64,000 bases of DNA from Sambucus nigra (GCA_949130495.1 OX422222.1:275084109-275148108); one strand, 5' to 3'. Positions 50,170 to 56,253 are shown, numbered from the stretch's first letter. Notes: a model not told the origin generated them from the sequence alone. Numbers and translations are program-made.

Positions 50170-51120
50170 TAACTTATACCATCTCGGCCGATATATCACC
50201 GATATGGGCCGAGAGAGAGATTGATGCTTAGTAACTTATACCATCTCAGCCGATATATCATCGATATGGGCCGATTCTACTGCGATATGGGCCGATTATA
50301 CCGCTATATCACCGATACTACCGAGAAATTACCGATATAGGGTCGATTCACATCAATAATTGAAAAGTCAACTCGTAACTCGGAATCGGATCAGTGGGCA
50401 CCGATACCTAGTCAACTCGGCCGTATCGTCGCGGTATCGGCCTTAACTTTGAACTATGTGCAAGTAAGATGATGTGCATGCGCTAGGCCTCCCGGTGTAT
50501 CCTTTATGAATAAAAATTTGACGTTTGGGATAATAATAACCAATGTTTTAAATCGCGGTCGCGCAGGGTGTCGCGTTCTGGCTCCTAAGTAGCGTCGCGC
50601 TAATCGCGTCGCGTATCGCGCAAGCAATTCATGCATTCCCGCTTTTTAATTAAAAAACTTATAAAAAAAATATAAATAAAAAAATAACATTTTAAAATGA
50701 AATTTGTAAGAAAGTAACATTTTAAACTGAAATTGGTAAAAAAAGTTATAATTGAAATTGATTTTTTTTATTTTTTTCTAAATTTACTTTTTAAATTGAC
50801 AATTAAAAAAATAATAATAATAACATTTTAAACAGAATTTTGCAAATAAGTAACATTCAAAGCTAAAAATAATAAAAAAAAAATTCTAAAATTTCTAAAG
50901 TTACTTTTTAAATTGCCAATTAAAAAAAAAATAATAATAATAATAATAATAACATTTTAAACAGAATTTTGAAAATAAGTAACATTCAAAGCTAAAACTA
51001 ATAAAAAAAATAAAATTTTAATATGAAATTTGTAAAATAAGTCAAGTTTAAACTTAAAATTATAATATAATAACATTTTAAACATAAATTTATAAAACAA
51101 GTAGTATTTTAAATTGACAA

Positions 51121-51175
<55 letters not shown>

Positions 51176-53359
51176 GTTTTAAACAGAAATCTAAAAAATA
51201 AGTAACATTTAAAGCTGAAAATCATAAAATAAATAACAATTTAAACAGATATTTATGACACATGTAGCATTTCAAACTGACAATTATTAAAAAAAAAAAC
51301 ATTTTGAACTGAGATTTGAAAAATTAGTAACATTTAAAACTGGAAATTATAAAATAAAAAACATTATTTACTGAAAAATGTAAAATAAGTAAACGTTTAA
51401 GTAAACCGAGAGTTTGGAATAGAAAATATTAAATAAAAGTAACCTTTTAGGCTAAACTTTTTAAAAAAAGTAAATAACATCATTGAGACCTTCGTAAATA
51501 AGTAAATTGAGGGTTTGGAACAAAGAATACCTCACCCAAACAAAGTCCGTACGTGAAATACGGTAACACTTTTCCCCCTCCTTAACTAAACTGTGATTTC
51601 TAAAAAAAACATGAATAGCGTTCCTGTTGCGCCAAATAGCGCAAAATAGCGCACAATAGCGCCAAATAGCGCACGCTTTTTGAGCATCCCAAATAGCAGC
51701 CTTGTTTGCCTTGCTTTTTTCCACCGCAAAACGCAATAGCGCGCTTTTAAAAACACTGATAATAACGCATCATACGGAAAAGACTTATCGAATGTAATTA
51801 TGGGTCATTGCGTGTGTGTGTGTGGGGGGGGGGGGGGGGGGGGGGGAAGAGAGCGCAAAGTGTGTAACCTGCAAGGCTAAATCACGAGTGGGCAAAACAA
51901 CTAAAGCACGGATGCATTTAACAGAACGATTCGATAGCATTTGCACAATGGGCAAAGCATAAGCTAGTGTTTTCCCACTTCCCGTAGGTGAATTTATACA
52001 GAGGTCTCTCTCAAAAGAACCAGGCCCTATTGTCTCTTGCCAAACTGCAACTTGCACCGGAAAGAGTGAAGCAATGCCGGTGTTCCGCAAAACCACCTCC
52101 AACCTAACGCAAAAGAATTAAAATTGAGTACAAGTACTAAAAATTGAGCAATTATTTTTTGTAATTTTAGAGGTTGATATATGAAATTCATGATCAAGCT
52201 CAAGCAATAAATATTCTCATTATCAAAATGATGATTAAACATGATTCCAATATGTAATTGAATGCATTATTTAGTATTTACAATGATAACCCTCTATAAC
52301 AATAACTCATCCCTTGGACACAATAGTCTCATCCTAATATTATGACTAGGGAAAGATGAAAATCTTAATTGATCTCTAGATAACTACACTGTCATAATAT
52401 TAAGATCAAACTTAGAGGTGTTTGAAAAGGAAAAAAATAGATTCAATTGCCCAATATTTTGGTTCTTTCTCTTCTTCCTCATCTTTAAACCTTGCTTCTT
52501 CCTTCGCCATCTCTAGAACTTTAGTCAAGCCTTGTCATCGTCTCCATACCAAATTCTCTACCACATCAGTTGGAATCATGTTGGTTTTCTATAACAAACA
52601 TTTCAAAATCCACTTAGGGCCCGTTTGGCATCCCAATTCCAAGGCTTGGAATTGGAAATGGAAGGCAGGGTCCGTTTGGCAACCCAATTCCAAGCCATGG
52701 AAATGGAATTGGAAGACCAATCTTAATGCCACGGAATTGAAATTGGTCGTCCAATTCCAATTCTAAGCCCGCCAAACGGGCCCTTAGAGTCCGTTTGGCA
52801 ACCCAATTCAAAGGCTTCGAATTCCATTTCCATGGCTTGGAATTGGGTTGCCAAACGGACCCTTAGACTCCAACTTGACAACAATACAACCAATCCATCT
52901 TTTCACTTACATTTTTGAAGTGTTCATTTTCTGCTTAAAAGCTAAACAAATTCAAATTTCTCCTTTCAAAAGCAATATAAACTTGTAGAAACATCGAGCA
53001 CTAATTACCTAATGGTCATATAGAACTAAAAGGGCCACAGTCAACAGTTTCAATGTGGTCCGACAACTTAGGTCAGTCCTAAATTATAAAATGACAAATA
53101 AATATAACAACAACAACAACAAATAAATATAGCAATGTAAAAGCGTTATATCCCAATGTGAGTGTCATATTAAAATTTTGTAAATTCAATTTAACAACAA
53201 CAACAAATGAAATTAGTAATATTATCAAAAGCAGTACCTAGGATCGAGAAAAGGAAGGTGATTGAGAGGGAGCTCGTAAAAAAGACTAACATCCACGGGA
53301 CTTCTCATCCATGGCACCACAGGTACAGCCTCCTTCTTTTGCTCTGTTGTTTCCGCCAT
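24640..53359 (-). CDS. RH1: DEAD-box ATP-dependent RNA helicase RH1 (9 exons)
   Basis: Joined exons 53359-53238, 52103-51869, 48488-48234, 39168-39020, 33029-32852, 32167-31980, 28477-28273, 27204-27099 and 24743-24640 give 1542 nt: 513 residues plus TGA, with no internal stop and matching phases at all eight GT-AG junctions. The family is about 520 residues. Motifs: Q motif (SLFPVQ, 53-58), I (SPTGSGKT, 79-86), Ia (PTRDLALQ, 112-119), TPGR (182-185), II as DETD (207-210), III (SAT, 274-276), IV (CIVFTSS, 336-342), V (TRGMD, 397-401), VI (HRAGRTAR, 422-429). The C terminus is short and basic. The closest relatives I recognise are plant RH1 and the DDX51/Dbp6 group, which act in nucleolar 60S ribosome assembly. 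That role is inferred. Start: first ATG, in GAGAATGGCG context. Introns total about 27 kb and carry most of the transposons in the window. Confidence 0.95.
25556..26200 (-). mobile_element. LTR-element junction in RH1 intron 8
   Basis: The plus strand at 25552-25572 reads AATCTGATACCAATTGATGAA. On the minus strand this is TTGGTATCAGATT, a primer-binding-site-like sequence, with a TG end beside it. The AT-rich DNA to the right would be the LTR. Too little is preserved to assign a family. Confidence 0.35.
26237..26465. repeat. 94-bp direct duplication in RH1 intron 8
   Basis: Bases 26237-26330 recur at 26372-26465 (offset 135). I found no difference on reading through them. The first copy also has a 40-bp tail that is partly repeated after the second (AAATATCCTGTA). 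This indicates a recent tandem duplication with a small deletion. Confidence 0.85.
27099..27204 (-). CDS. RH1: RH1 exon 8
   Basis: 106 nt after the acceptor TTTCAG. It encodes VKRFKKLLQKADNNSC and PSDSIESLRAIYTS, the conserved post-motif VI helical region. The donor CTG|GTAAAT splits an Ala codon. Confidence 0.9.
27205..28272. other. RH1 intron 7, nothing recognised
   Basis: 1068 bp of AT-rich intron. No transposon ends or coding sequence were found. Confidence 0.5.
28273..28477 (-). CDS. RH1: RH1 exon 7 (motifs V and VI)
   Basis: 205 nt after the acceptor TTCTGCAG. It reads KTLRAFRAGEIQILISSDAM, then TRGMDVEGV (motif V) and HRAGRTARAGQSGRC (motif VI with the arginine fingers). The donor is GAG|GTATTT. 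Confidence 0.95.
29349..30594. mobile_element. Non-autonomous element with GGCC...TGTTTAGTT ends
   Basis: The ends GGCCTGTTTAGTTA (left) and, inward from the right, GGCCCCTGTTTAGTTTT form an imperfect inverted pair. AGTAAT lies directly outside both ends. Its 1246 bp include a later hAT-like insertion at 29569-30333, leaving about 480 bp of its own DNA. The class is uncertain, because a 6-bp duplication is unusual. It lies in RH1 intron 6. Confidence 0.55.
29569..30333. mobile_element. hAT-like element, possibly carrying a gene fragment
   Basis: 765 bp flanked by GTTGTAGT at 29561-29568 and 30334-30341, an exact 8-bp duplication. The left end CAGGGACGGAAC and right end (inward) CAGTGGGGGAGC share only the CAG..GGA pattern. 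Inside is a (TC)n-rich stretch at 29790-29875, then an ATG at 29884 opening 14 codons (MAAIPILFNCLRLN) and a T-rich, intron-like stretch. That looks like a captured 5' leader and first exon of a plant gene, but the source is not identified. Confidence 0.6.
30799..31110. mobile_element. Fold-back MITE with a tandem-repeat core
   Basis: The two ends are inverted repeats of about 75 bp: GACAAAACCCAGTTTGA at the left and the reverse complement of CAAACTGGGGTTTTATC at the right. TAA lies outside the left end and a TTAAT near the right end. The core (30895-31010) repeats an ACACATATTTCATGCAAATCG-like unit about five times. It is in RH1 intron 6 and is non-coding. Confidence 0.65.
31757..31945 (+). 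mobile_element. SINE-like tRNA-derived repeat, copy 1
   Basis: It has an RNA polymerase III-type A box (TAGCCTAGAGGC, 31770-31781) and B box (GAGTTCGAATC, 31813-31823), then a tRNA-unrelated body with GTGTCCCGATGCCTCCTGATTG and AGCGCTCTAAGAGGGGAC. The body matches the copy at 47437-47620, so these are two members of one family. It lies in RH1 intron 6, antisense to the gene. A true tRNA is excluded, since no acceptor stem can be formed. Confidence 0.65.
31980..32167 (-). CDS. RH1: RH1 exon 6 (motif IV)
   Basis: 188 nt after the acceptor TCTGTGCAG. It reads ICESTLKPLYLVALLQ, then motif IV GEKCIVFTSSIESTHRL and KEYSGDQRQSVR. The donor is AAG|GTATGT, and the split Ser codon is completed in exon 7. 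Confidence 0.95.
32852..33029 (-). CDS. RH1: RH1 exon 5 (motif III, SAT)
   Basis: 178 nt after the acceptor TTTGTGCAG. It encodes VERGFKGKSYPRLVKM, VLSATLTQDPSKL and the DLHHPLFLTTG segment that begins the second helicase domain. It ends SLKV before donor GTACAA. Confidence 0.95.
33480..34140 (-). pseudogene. LINE (L1-type) ORF2 C-terminal remnant
   Basis: The minus strand encodes a degraded zf-RVT-like region: ANTNDMLQMRRPFTRISPYW followed by a C-x2-C pair (CCMCEN). Further on is SERNARVE, the region that follows the zinc-binding part of reverse transcriptase in plant LINEs. Several frame shifts and stops are present, and the reverse transcriptase core is absent, as in a 5'-truncated LINE. 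An A-rich minus-strand 3' end lies near 33515-33480. It is within RH1 intron 4. Confidence 0.6.
34199..35727. mobile_element. hAT-type non-autonomous element (CATGGTTCAAAGT ends)
   Basis: 1529 bp flanked by ATGTCCAT (34191-34198 and 35728-35735). The inverted ends CATGGTTCAAAGT/ACTTTGAACCATG match perfectly over 13 bp. GAGTTGACTCGGAATCG and ATATCGCCGATATATCGG motifs are subterminal, and the interior is T-rich with no transposase. It is related by ends and motifs to 49023-50458. It lies in RH1 intron 4. Confidence 0.9.
36234..37218. mobile_element. hAT-type non-autonomous element (CAATGTTTAAAAAGGCG ends)
   Basis: 985 bp flanked by GTGGGTAC (36226-36233 and 37219-37226). Both ends carry CAATGTTTAAAAAGGCG as a perfect 17-bp inverted repeat. 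Subterminal regions are dense in GAGGCGTAAGCCTCGAGGCG-type units. An internal segment with ACATATTGGTTATTTTA is repeated at 36515, 36596 and 36932. There is no coding region. Confidence 0.92.
37227..37539. other. RH1 intron 4, nothing recognised
   Basis: Intronic DNA between the hAT element and the more GC-rich block at 37540. No gene or transposon ends were seen. Confidence 0.4.
37540..38100. other. GC-richer insert, possibly organelle-derived
   Basis: This block is visibly less AT-rich than the intron around it and has sharp-looking edges. Overlapping open frames at 37767-38099 have no recognised product. Its texture (GAAACGAAAAGAAAAGAG, TCGGTTGCTTCGCAAGCTTG) reminds me of plant mitochondrial intergenic DNA, but I cannot name a mitochondrial gene in it. 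Confidence 0.25.
38310..38415. repeat. Interspersed repeat fragment
   Basis: Contains AATTATTTGGGGTCAGCTAC followed by ATGAATCC, a segment I recall as recurrent in plant genomes, and ends with GATGGGGTAGGCATTTATAG. The sequence GATGGGGTAGGC occurs on both sides (38309 and 38405), so it may be a small insertion with a direct repeat. Confidence 0.35.
39020..39168 (-). CDS. RH1: RH1 exon 4 (motif II, DETD)
   Basis: 149 nt after the acceptor ATATCTCAG. It begins VVDETDRLLREAYQSWLP, so motif II is DETD instead of DEAD, as in other plant RH1 proteins to my knowledge. The donor is GTGAGT. Intron 3 upstream, about 9.1 kb, is the largest in the gene. Confidence 0.95.
39850..42420 (-). mobile_element. 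Degraded gypsy-type element fragment in RH1 intron 3
   Basis: The minus strand at 41706-41350 encodes a 119-residue open stretch with LICDYFNIFF-like and CSPNTWRIVNGVNHLNEI blocks. These resemble the plant 'putative gypsy type transposon' domain. A Lys/Pro-rich linker (41035-40751) and a coiled-coil segment (EEILQLKARVEILEKANQ, near 40600-40550) follow, as in such proteins. Stops and frame shifts are frequent. A 28-bp unit (ACAGTCCAATRACYAGCRTACCCCTCAG) is repeated at 41979-42034. Confidence 0.45.
41347..41706 (-). pseudogene. Gypsy-type transposon domain fragment
   Basis: A 119-residue open stretch. It contains FKQRYIPIWVTVEMDFG, FPQNRLLLELCDYFNIFFAQ and PNTWRIVNG. The last two follow the pattern of the plant gypsy-type transposon domain (L-P-L-H-P...F-Y...P-N-x-W-R). 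The usual L-P-L-H is diverged. It is not a host gene as far as I can tell. Confidence 0.45.
42623..42901 (-). repeat. 3' LTR of the palindromic element
   Basis: 279 bp, TG...CA ended, followed at once by the polypurine tract on the minus strand. Confidence 0.85.
43113..43640 (-). pseudogene. Gag-like frame of the non-autonomous LTR element
   Basis: The minus strand reads MAPKKSKQQQ from the ATG near 43638, then a TAA stop, then DENRELRQQIAKLQQKIDKH and a long Pro/Gln/Asn-rich tail to 43113. The MAP-K... start and R-Q-Q-I-A-x-L-Q block recall the N terminus of plant gypsy gag proteins. The Pro-rich remainder has no capsid or zinc knuckle. The element therefore could not have encoded its own Gag. 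Confidence 0.5.
43707..43718 (-). promoter_or_regulatory. Primer-binding site of the palindromic LTR element
   Basis: The minus strand reads TGGTATCAGAGC, a perfect match to the initiator-Met tRNA type site, followed by GGGTGAAGC. It is three bases from the LTR end at 43722. Confidence 0.9.
43759..44420. repeat. About 320-bp-arm inverted repeat (LTR hairpin)
   Basis: The left arm starts TGATGGAAATGGACC and the right arm ends GGTCCATTTCCATCA. The arms continue past the LTR into AATTAGTCATTTTATTTTCT and its complement, meeting at a loop of about 27 bp (44076-44102). A few differences exist between arms. Transcription through intron 3 would give a long double-stranded RNA hairpin. Confidence 0.85.
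44426..45795. other. RH1 intron 3 segment, nothing recognised
   Basis: No transposon ends or known protein fragments were found. It is moderately less AT-rich than its surroundings, so it may be old LTR sequence. Confidence 0.4.
45796..45972. repeat. 27-bp minisatellite in RH1 intron 3
   Basis: GACTTGCT starts at 45821, 45848, 45875, 45902, 45927 and 45953, giving units of 27, 27, 27, 25 and 26 bp. The consensus is GACTTGCTCAAGCCGAAATT plus a short T-rich tail. A weaker unit precedes them. More diverged GACTTGCTCAA and GTTGCTCAAGCC pieces recur near 46515-46590. Confidence 0.9.
47020..47047. repeat. (TC)n(TA)n microsatellite
   Basis: A short TC run (from about 47009) passes into TA repeats. 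Confidence 0.85.
47437..47620 (+). mobile_element. SINE-like tRNA-derived repeat, copy 2
   Basis: A box TAGCCTAGTAGCGG starting at 47446 and B box GAGTTTGATTC at 47492-47502, followed by a body with CATAGTGTTTCACCG, GGAGGGTCTAA and AGGTGCTCTGAGAGGCC. The body aligns with copy 1 at 31757-31945, with small gaps, and the copy ends in an A-rich stretch. It is in RH1 intron 3, antisense to the gene. Confidence 0.65.
48234..48488 (-). CDS. RH1: RH1 exon 3 (motif Ib region, TPGR)
   Basis: 255 nt, exactly 85 codons in phase 0. It contains LAPAVGLSVGLAVGQSS, the insertion characteristic of this helicase subgroup (IKRPKLEAGICFDPENPP) and ILVATPGRLMDHI. It ends LEHLCYL before donor GTAAGTA. Confidence 0.95.
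49023..50458. mobile_element. hAT-type non-autonomous element (CAGGGTTCAAAGT ends)
   Basis: 1436 bp flanked by TGCAAGTA (49015-49022 and 50459-50466). The ends CAGGGTTCAAAGT and, inward from the right, CATAGTTCAAAGT match those of 34199-35727. It shares TCGGTCACGGTATCGG and CCGATATATCACCGATATGG subterminal motifs with that element. The T-rich interior repeats a TTTTTACAAAGAGGATACAAATGTTA-like unit many times. A (GA)n run lies at 50110-50165. It is in RH1 intron 2. Confidence 0.92.
50110..50165. repeat. (GA)n microsatellite
   Basis: About 56 bp of uninterrupted GA inside the hAT-type element. Confidence 0.95.
50541..51758. mobile_element. hAT-type non-autonomous element (CAATGTTTTAAATCGCG ends)
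   Basis: 1218 bp flanked by ATAATAAC (50533-50540 and 51759-51766). The ends are CAATGTTTTAAATCGCG and, inward from the right, CAGTGTTTTTAAAAGCGCG. Subterminal CGCG-rich motifs occur on the left and repeated CAAATAGCGC on the right. The A/T-rich interior repeats an AATAAGTAACATTTAAA-like unit at least ten times and holds an (AAT)n tract at about 51121-51172. It shares its end pattern with 36234-37218. It is in RH1 intron 2. Confidence 0.92.
51822..51846. repeat. Poly-G tract near the RH1 exon 2 donor
   Basis: A G run of about 25 after a GT run. On the gene strand it is a poly-C tract 23 bp inside intron 2. Confidence 0.9.
51869..52103 (-). CDS. RH1: RH1 exon 2 (Q motif, motifs I and Ia)
   Basis: 235 nt. 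The acceptor GCGTTAG precedes and the donor CAG|GTTACA follows. It carries the Q motif, the Walker A SPTGSGKT that binds ATP, and motif Ia PTRDLALQ. Intron 2, which follows, has a run of about 25 G near 51822-51846 close to the donor. Confidence 0.95.
52617..52783. mobile_element. Tourist-like MITE with a nested end
   Basis: Bounded by TTA (52614-52616 and 52784-52786), the PIF/Harbinger-type 3-bp duplication. Its ends GGGCCCGTTTGGC/GCCAAACGGGCCC are perfectly inverted. An extra internal GGGTCCGTTTGGCAACCC start at about 52668 suggests one copy inserted inside another. The body repeats CAATTCCAAG and TGGAATTGG. It lies in RH1 intron 1. Confidence 0.8.
52787..52862. mobile_element. Minimal Tourist-like MITE
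   Basis: A 76-bp element with ends GAGTCCGTTTGGCAACCC and its near-perfect inverse, TTA on both sides (52784-52786 shared, 52863-52865). It is little more than two inverted repeats and abuts the preceding copy through a shared TTA. Confidence 0.75.
53238..53359 (-). CDS. RH1: RH1 exon 1 (start codon)
   Basis: 122 nt encoding residues 1-40 and two bases of codon 41. It begins MAETTEQKKEAVPVVPWM and ends NHLPFLDP. The donor AG|GTACTG follows. The split Arg codon is completed by exon 2, giving the family LDPRL junction. Confidence 0.9.
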
Positions 53360-53408
53360 TCTCAACTTCTTTTGCTCCTAAGATTGGAAATGGTTTAGTT
53401 AAACACTT

Positions 53409-53415
53409 AAACCCT
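53409..53415. promoter_or_regulatory. Telo-box-like motif upstream of RH1
   Basis: AAACCCT on the plus strand, 50 bp before the RH1 ATG. It matches the core of the telo-box (AAACCCTA) except for its last base. Such boxes accompany site II motifs in promoters of translation and ribosome-assembly genes. Confidence 0.35.
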
Positions 53416-53468
53416 GTTTTAAAGTCCAGTCCCCACGCCCGATGTGGTAGTTTCAAGGGCAAAATATA

Positions 53469-53474
53469 GGCCCA
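53469..53474 (-). promoter_or_regulatory. Site II-type (TGGGCC) motif upstream of RH1
   Basis: The minus strand reads TGGGCC, about 110 bp upstream of the RH1 start, followed by TATATTTT. TGGGCY elements bind TCP factors and are typical of ribosome-biogenesis gene promoters. This fits the inferred role of RH1 but is motif evidence only. Confidence 0.45.
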
Positions 53475-53594
53475 TTCTTGACAAAATTCATGAGTTAGAT
53501 AATAATAATACTCGTTTCTTTTTTGCGCATATACAAATACTCCCTCGAATATTTTTTAATACACGTTTAATTTAAATCTTTTTATTTTGCTTCA

Positions 53595-53912
53595 AAAAGT
53601 CCTTCACTATGCGAGTGGGGCGAACTTTCAAAAATAAGAGAATATTAGTTAAATGAGTGTTTAACGAACTTTTTTGTACAAAATAAAACGCTTCAAATTT
53701 TTCTCTCTCTCAAACACACACACACAAAATGGAAGAAAATTTAGACTCGAGAACAAAAGTCCTTCACCGTGCGGCTGGGGCGAACCTTTAAAAATAAGAG
53801 AATATTAGTTAAATAAGTGTTTGAGGGACTTTTTGGTACAAAATAAAAATCTTCAAATTTTTCTCTATCTCAAACACACACACAAAATGGAAGAAAATTT
53901 AGACTCGAGAAC
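53595..53912. repeat. 160-bp tandem duplication upstream of RH1
   Basis: Copy 1 (53595-53754) and copy 2 (53755-53912) abut. Both begin AAAAGTCCTTCAC and end TTAGACTCGAGAAC, with several substitutions and a short CA-repeat length difference between them. They lie 235-555 bp upstream of the RH1 ATG, inside its likely promoter. Confidence 0.9.
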
Positions 53913-53979
53913 AAAGGTTCTGTAAAAAGATTTGTTCTAAAATGTTGAGTTACAAAATTTCTCTAGAGTTTTCAATTAA

Positions 53980-54235
53980 GGGGGTGTTTGATTGCAAACA
54001 CAGAAAATGTGTGGAAAATAGTTCATTTGGATGAGAAGTTGAAAAATGAGTGGAAAAACGTATGAGTTTTTGCTCTTACTTTTTCTATTTTTCATAGAAA
54101 CTAAAAATGAGGCTTGAGATGGATCACTTGTAATGTGGATAAGTGTTGTTTTTACATGAAGTATTCACAATAACAAAACATGAGTCAAAACAACTATTTT
54201 TCATGAAAAAAAATTCATGACAGTCAAACTTACCC
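53980..54235. mobile_element. Tourist-like MITE upstream of RH1
   Basis: 256 bp with TAA on each side (53977-53979 and 54236-54238). The ends are GGGGGTGTTTGATTG and, inward from the right, GGGTAAGTTTGACTG. It is non-coding. Confidence 0.7.
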
Positions 54236-54239
54236 TAAG

Positions 54240-55190
54240 GGAAAACTTAAAGAAAAGTTTGAAAAGCGCAAAGAAGAAGAATGAAAATGTGCTCTCAAAT
54301 TCGATTAGGTGTGCTTTGCAAAATGATTTTCTTTTTTTAATTCTTCAAGTTGGGAGCGTGTTGGACCCATGAATTATATAACTAAGTGGAGGACACTGGG
54401 TGGCTTGTAGCTCATGTCTCAAACACACAAAGCTCCACGGGTAAAATCTGTTTGGAGGGACTTGAAATATGGTCCATAATATGATGTATAATCATTTACG
54501 CTAAACAGTTGTGGGTTCCTGAGCATGCATAATTGTAAAAGGACTTTTTATCTCGATTATGAGGATTTTTGTTATAACAAAATGAGAAATGTAAATATTT
54601 GAAACTTAATAAACTTGCATGAATTAAAGGAAAGGAGATTATATTGCTAGGAATTCAATGATAAAAGGTAAAGTCGTGTTGAAAATGATAAAATGTAAAG
54701 TCATGGGTTTTTTTTTCTCTATTGAAGATATTTTTTGGTCTTCATCAAACGTTGAATTTATAGTTATCTGCAATAACTAACATTTTTTGTCTCCTAGTAA
54801 CTTTAAATCTGGATTCAAATTAGTTTTATGTCATAACGACCCATACTTGCCTCCAAATAATGCCTAATTCGAATTCAAATAATAACCGTTTTGAACTACC
54901 CACTACTTCGACCAAAAATTCTTACAATAACCACCATATAATTGCCATTAACTTCCCCGATTATTTATTCATGTGTAAAAAAAGGTCACCGGATGAACTC
55001 GGTAAAATATGGTGTAAACATACCCCCCCGCACCACCTGAGTTTTGAGAAAAATTTAGGTGGTGGACACTTGATAATTAAAGTTTTGAATAAACTTTATC
55101 GGATTTGTGGAATGTGCAAAACTTCTTCCTAAGTGAAGCTGTTATCAATGTTAAAGCTTGTAGTAAAAAATGGCCAATTTATTTTCGAGT
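54240..55190. other. No recognised gene
   Basis: AT-rich intergenic DNA between the RH1 promoter side and the next retrotransposon. The short open frame at 54860-55132 has no recognisable similarity. Confidence 0.45.
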
Positions 55191-55410
55191 TTCAGCTTCG
55201 CCCATCACCAAATAAGGTGAATAACTTTAGCCCTTTTTAACTTTAAAGGTCACCTAGGATGGTGAATAATAACAGGATTTTTAACCTTTGAAGGTCAACA
55301 AAGATGGTGAATAATCACAAAAATATTTACCTGCGAAGGTTCACCAAATATGGTGAATAATTACAACAGTTTTTACCTTGAAGGTTATTAAAGATTGTGA
55401 ATAATACTAT
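55191..55410. repeat. 45-bp tandem repeat
   Basis: GTGAATAA occurs at 55217, 55262, 55307, 55353 and 55397, a period of 44-46 bp. The unit contains AAGGTCAC-like and GATGGTGAATAAT blocks. It may be the U3 repeat region of the LTR that follows. Confidence 0.85.
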
Positions 55411-56198
55411 GGATAGTGTTGTAACAATCCAAAAATTTGACTTGAATTCCCAAGCTTGGCGTTATATCTAAAAAGTTGAGGGACTCCACTTCATTTATTT
55501 TTACAAAGCCAAAACACTTTGTCATCTTTATCTCCAACATTTAAATGATCGACTTGGATCATTTTTTAAGACAAAACACTCACATTCTCTACAAACTTCA
55601 TACACCACCTTTGTGTGTGTGGTGGATTTCGCACGAGTTCGAGATACATCTTTGGCTATCGATGGATTCCGAGACATGGGACGTGTTGTGCAAGCATATT
55701 GGAGCTACACGTGCTATGGACGGAGGTATTGGAGACATCATTAGTGGAAATTGTTGCGTCGAGTCTTTAAGTCTGTTGAGTCGTCCTTATAAAACTATGT
55801 TCGTAGTGCATTTCTTATAGGTTTGGTCGTTCGAGGTTTTTTCCGTTTTAGATTTTTCCTTGTACATCGTGACATCGTGATTGTGTGCTTTTTTTGTTTG
55901 TAATTTTCCTCACATAGATGCATGCTTAGGACTAAAACATTAAAACCGATCTAACCATATTTATTGCTTAAATTCGATGCTTTAAGTACCCTTGGAAATT
56001 GACTAAGAAATATTACGCGTGTCCATATAGGATTAATTAATCAAGAATTTAAAATGGAAACTTGTCGTAATTTAAATCGGTTTGCTCGTATTTTATCTCC
56101 GTGGCGTGTTTGATTAATTGTGTGTTCAAATTGTGTTTGTTTACAGAGTAAATTTTACGAATATAAGACTTGACCATATAACCGGACTCCCCCTCCCT
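55411..56198 (+). repeat. Probable 5' LTR of the plus-strand Copia remnant
   Basis: This lies directly upstream of the primer-binding site at 56204. A TATA box (TATAAA, 55788-55793) sits about 410 bp before it, a plausible U3-R-U5 layout. The left end is undefined. It may include the 45-bp repeats. Confidence 0.45.
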
Positions 56199-56203
56199 CA
56201 AAC

Positions 56204-56215
56204 TAGTATCATAGC
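56204..56215 (+). promoter_or_regulatory. Degenerate primer-binding site
   Basis: TAGTATCATAGC differs at two positions from TGGTATCAGAGC, the initiator-Met tRNA type site. It is 39 bp before the gag ATG. Confidence 0.65.
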
Positions 56216-56253
56216 GTGTTTCTAAAATTTATTTAGATTAATCCTGATGGTAA

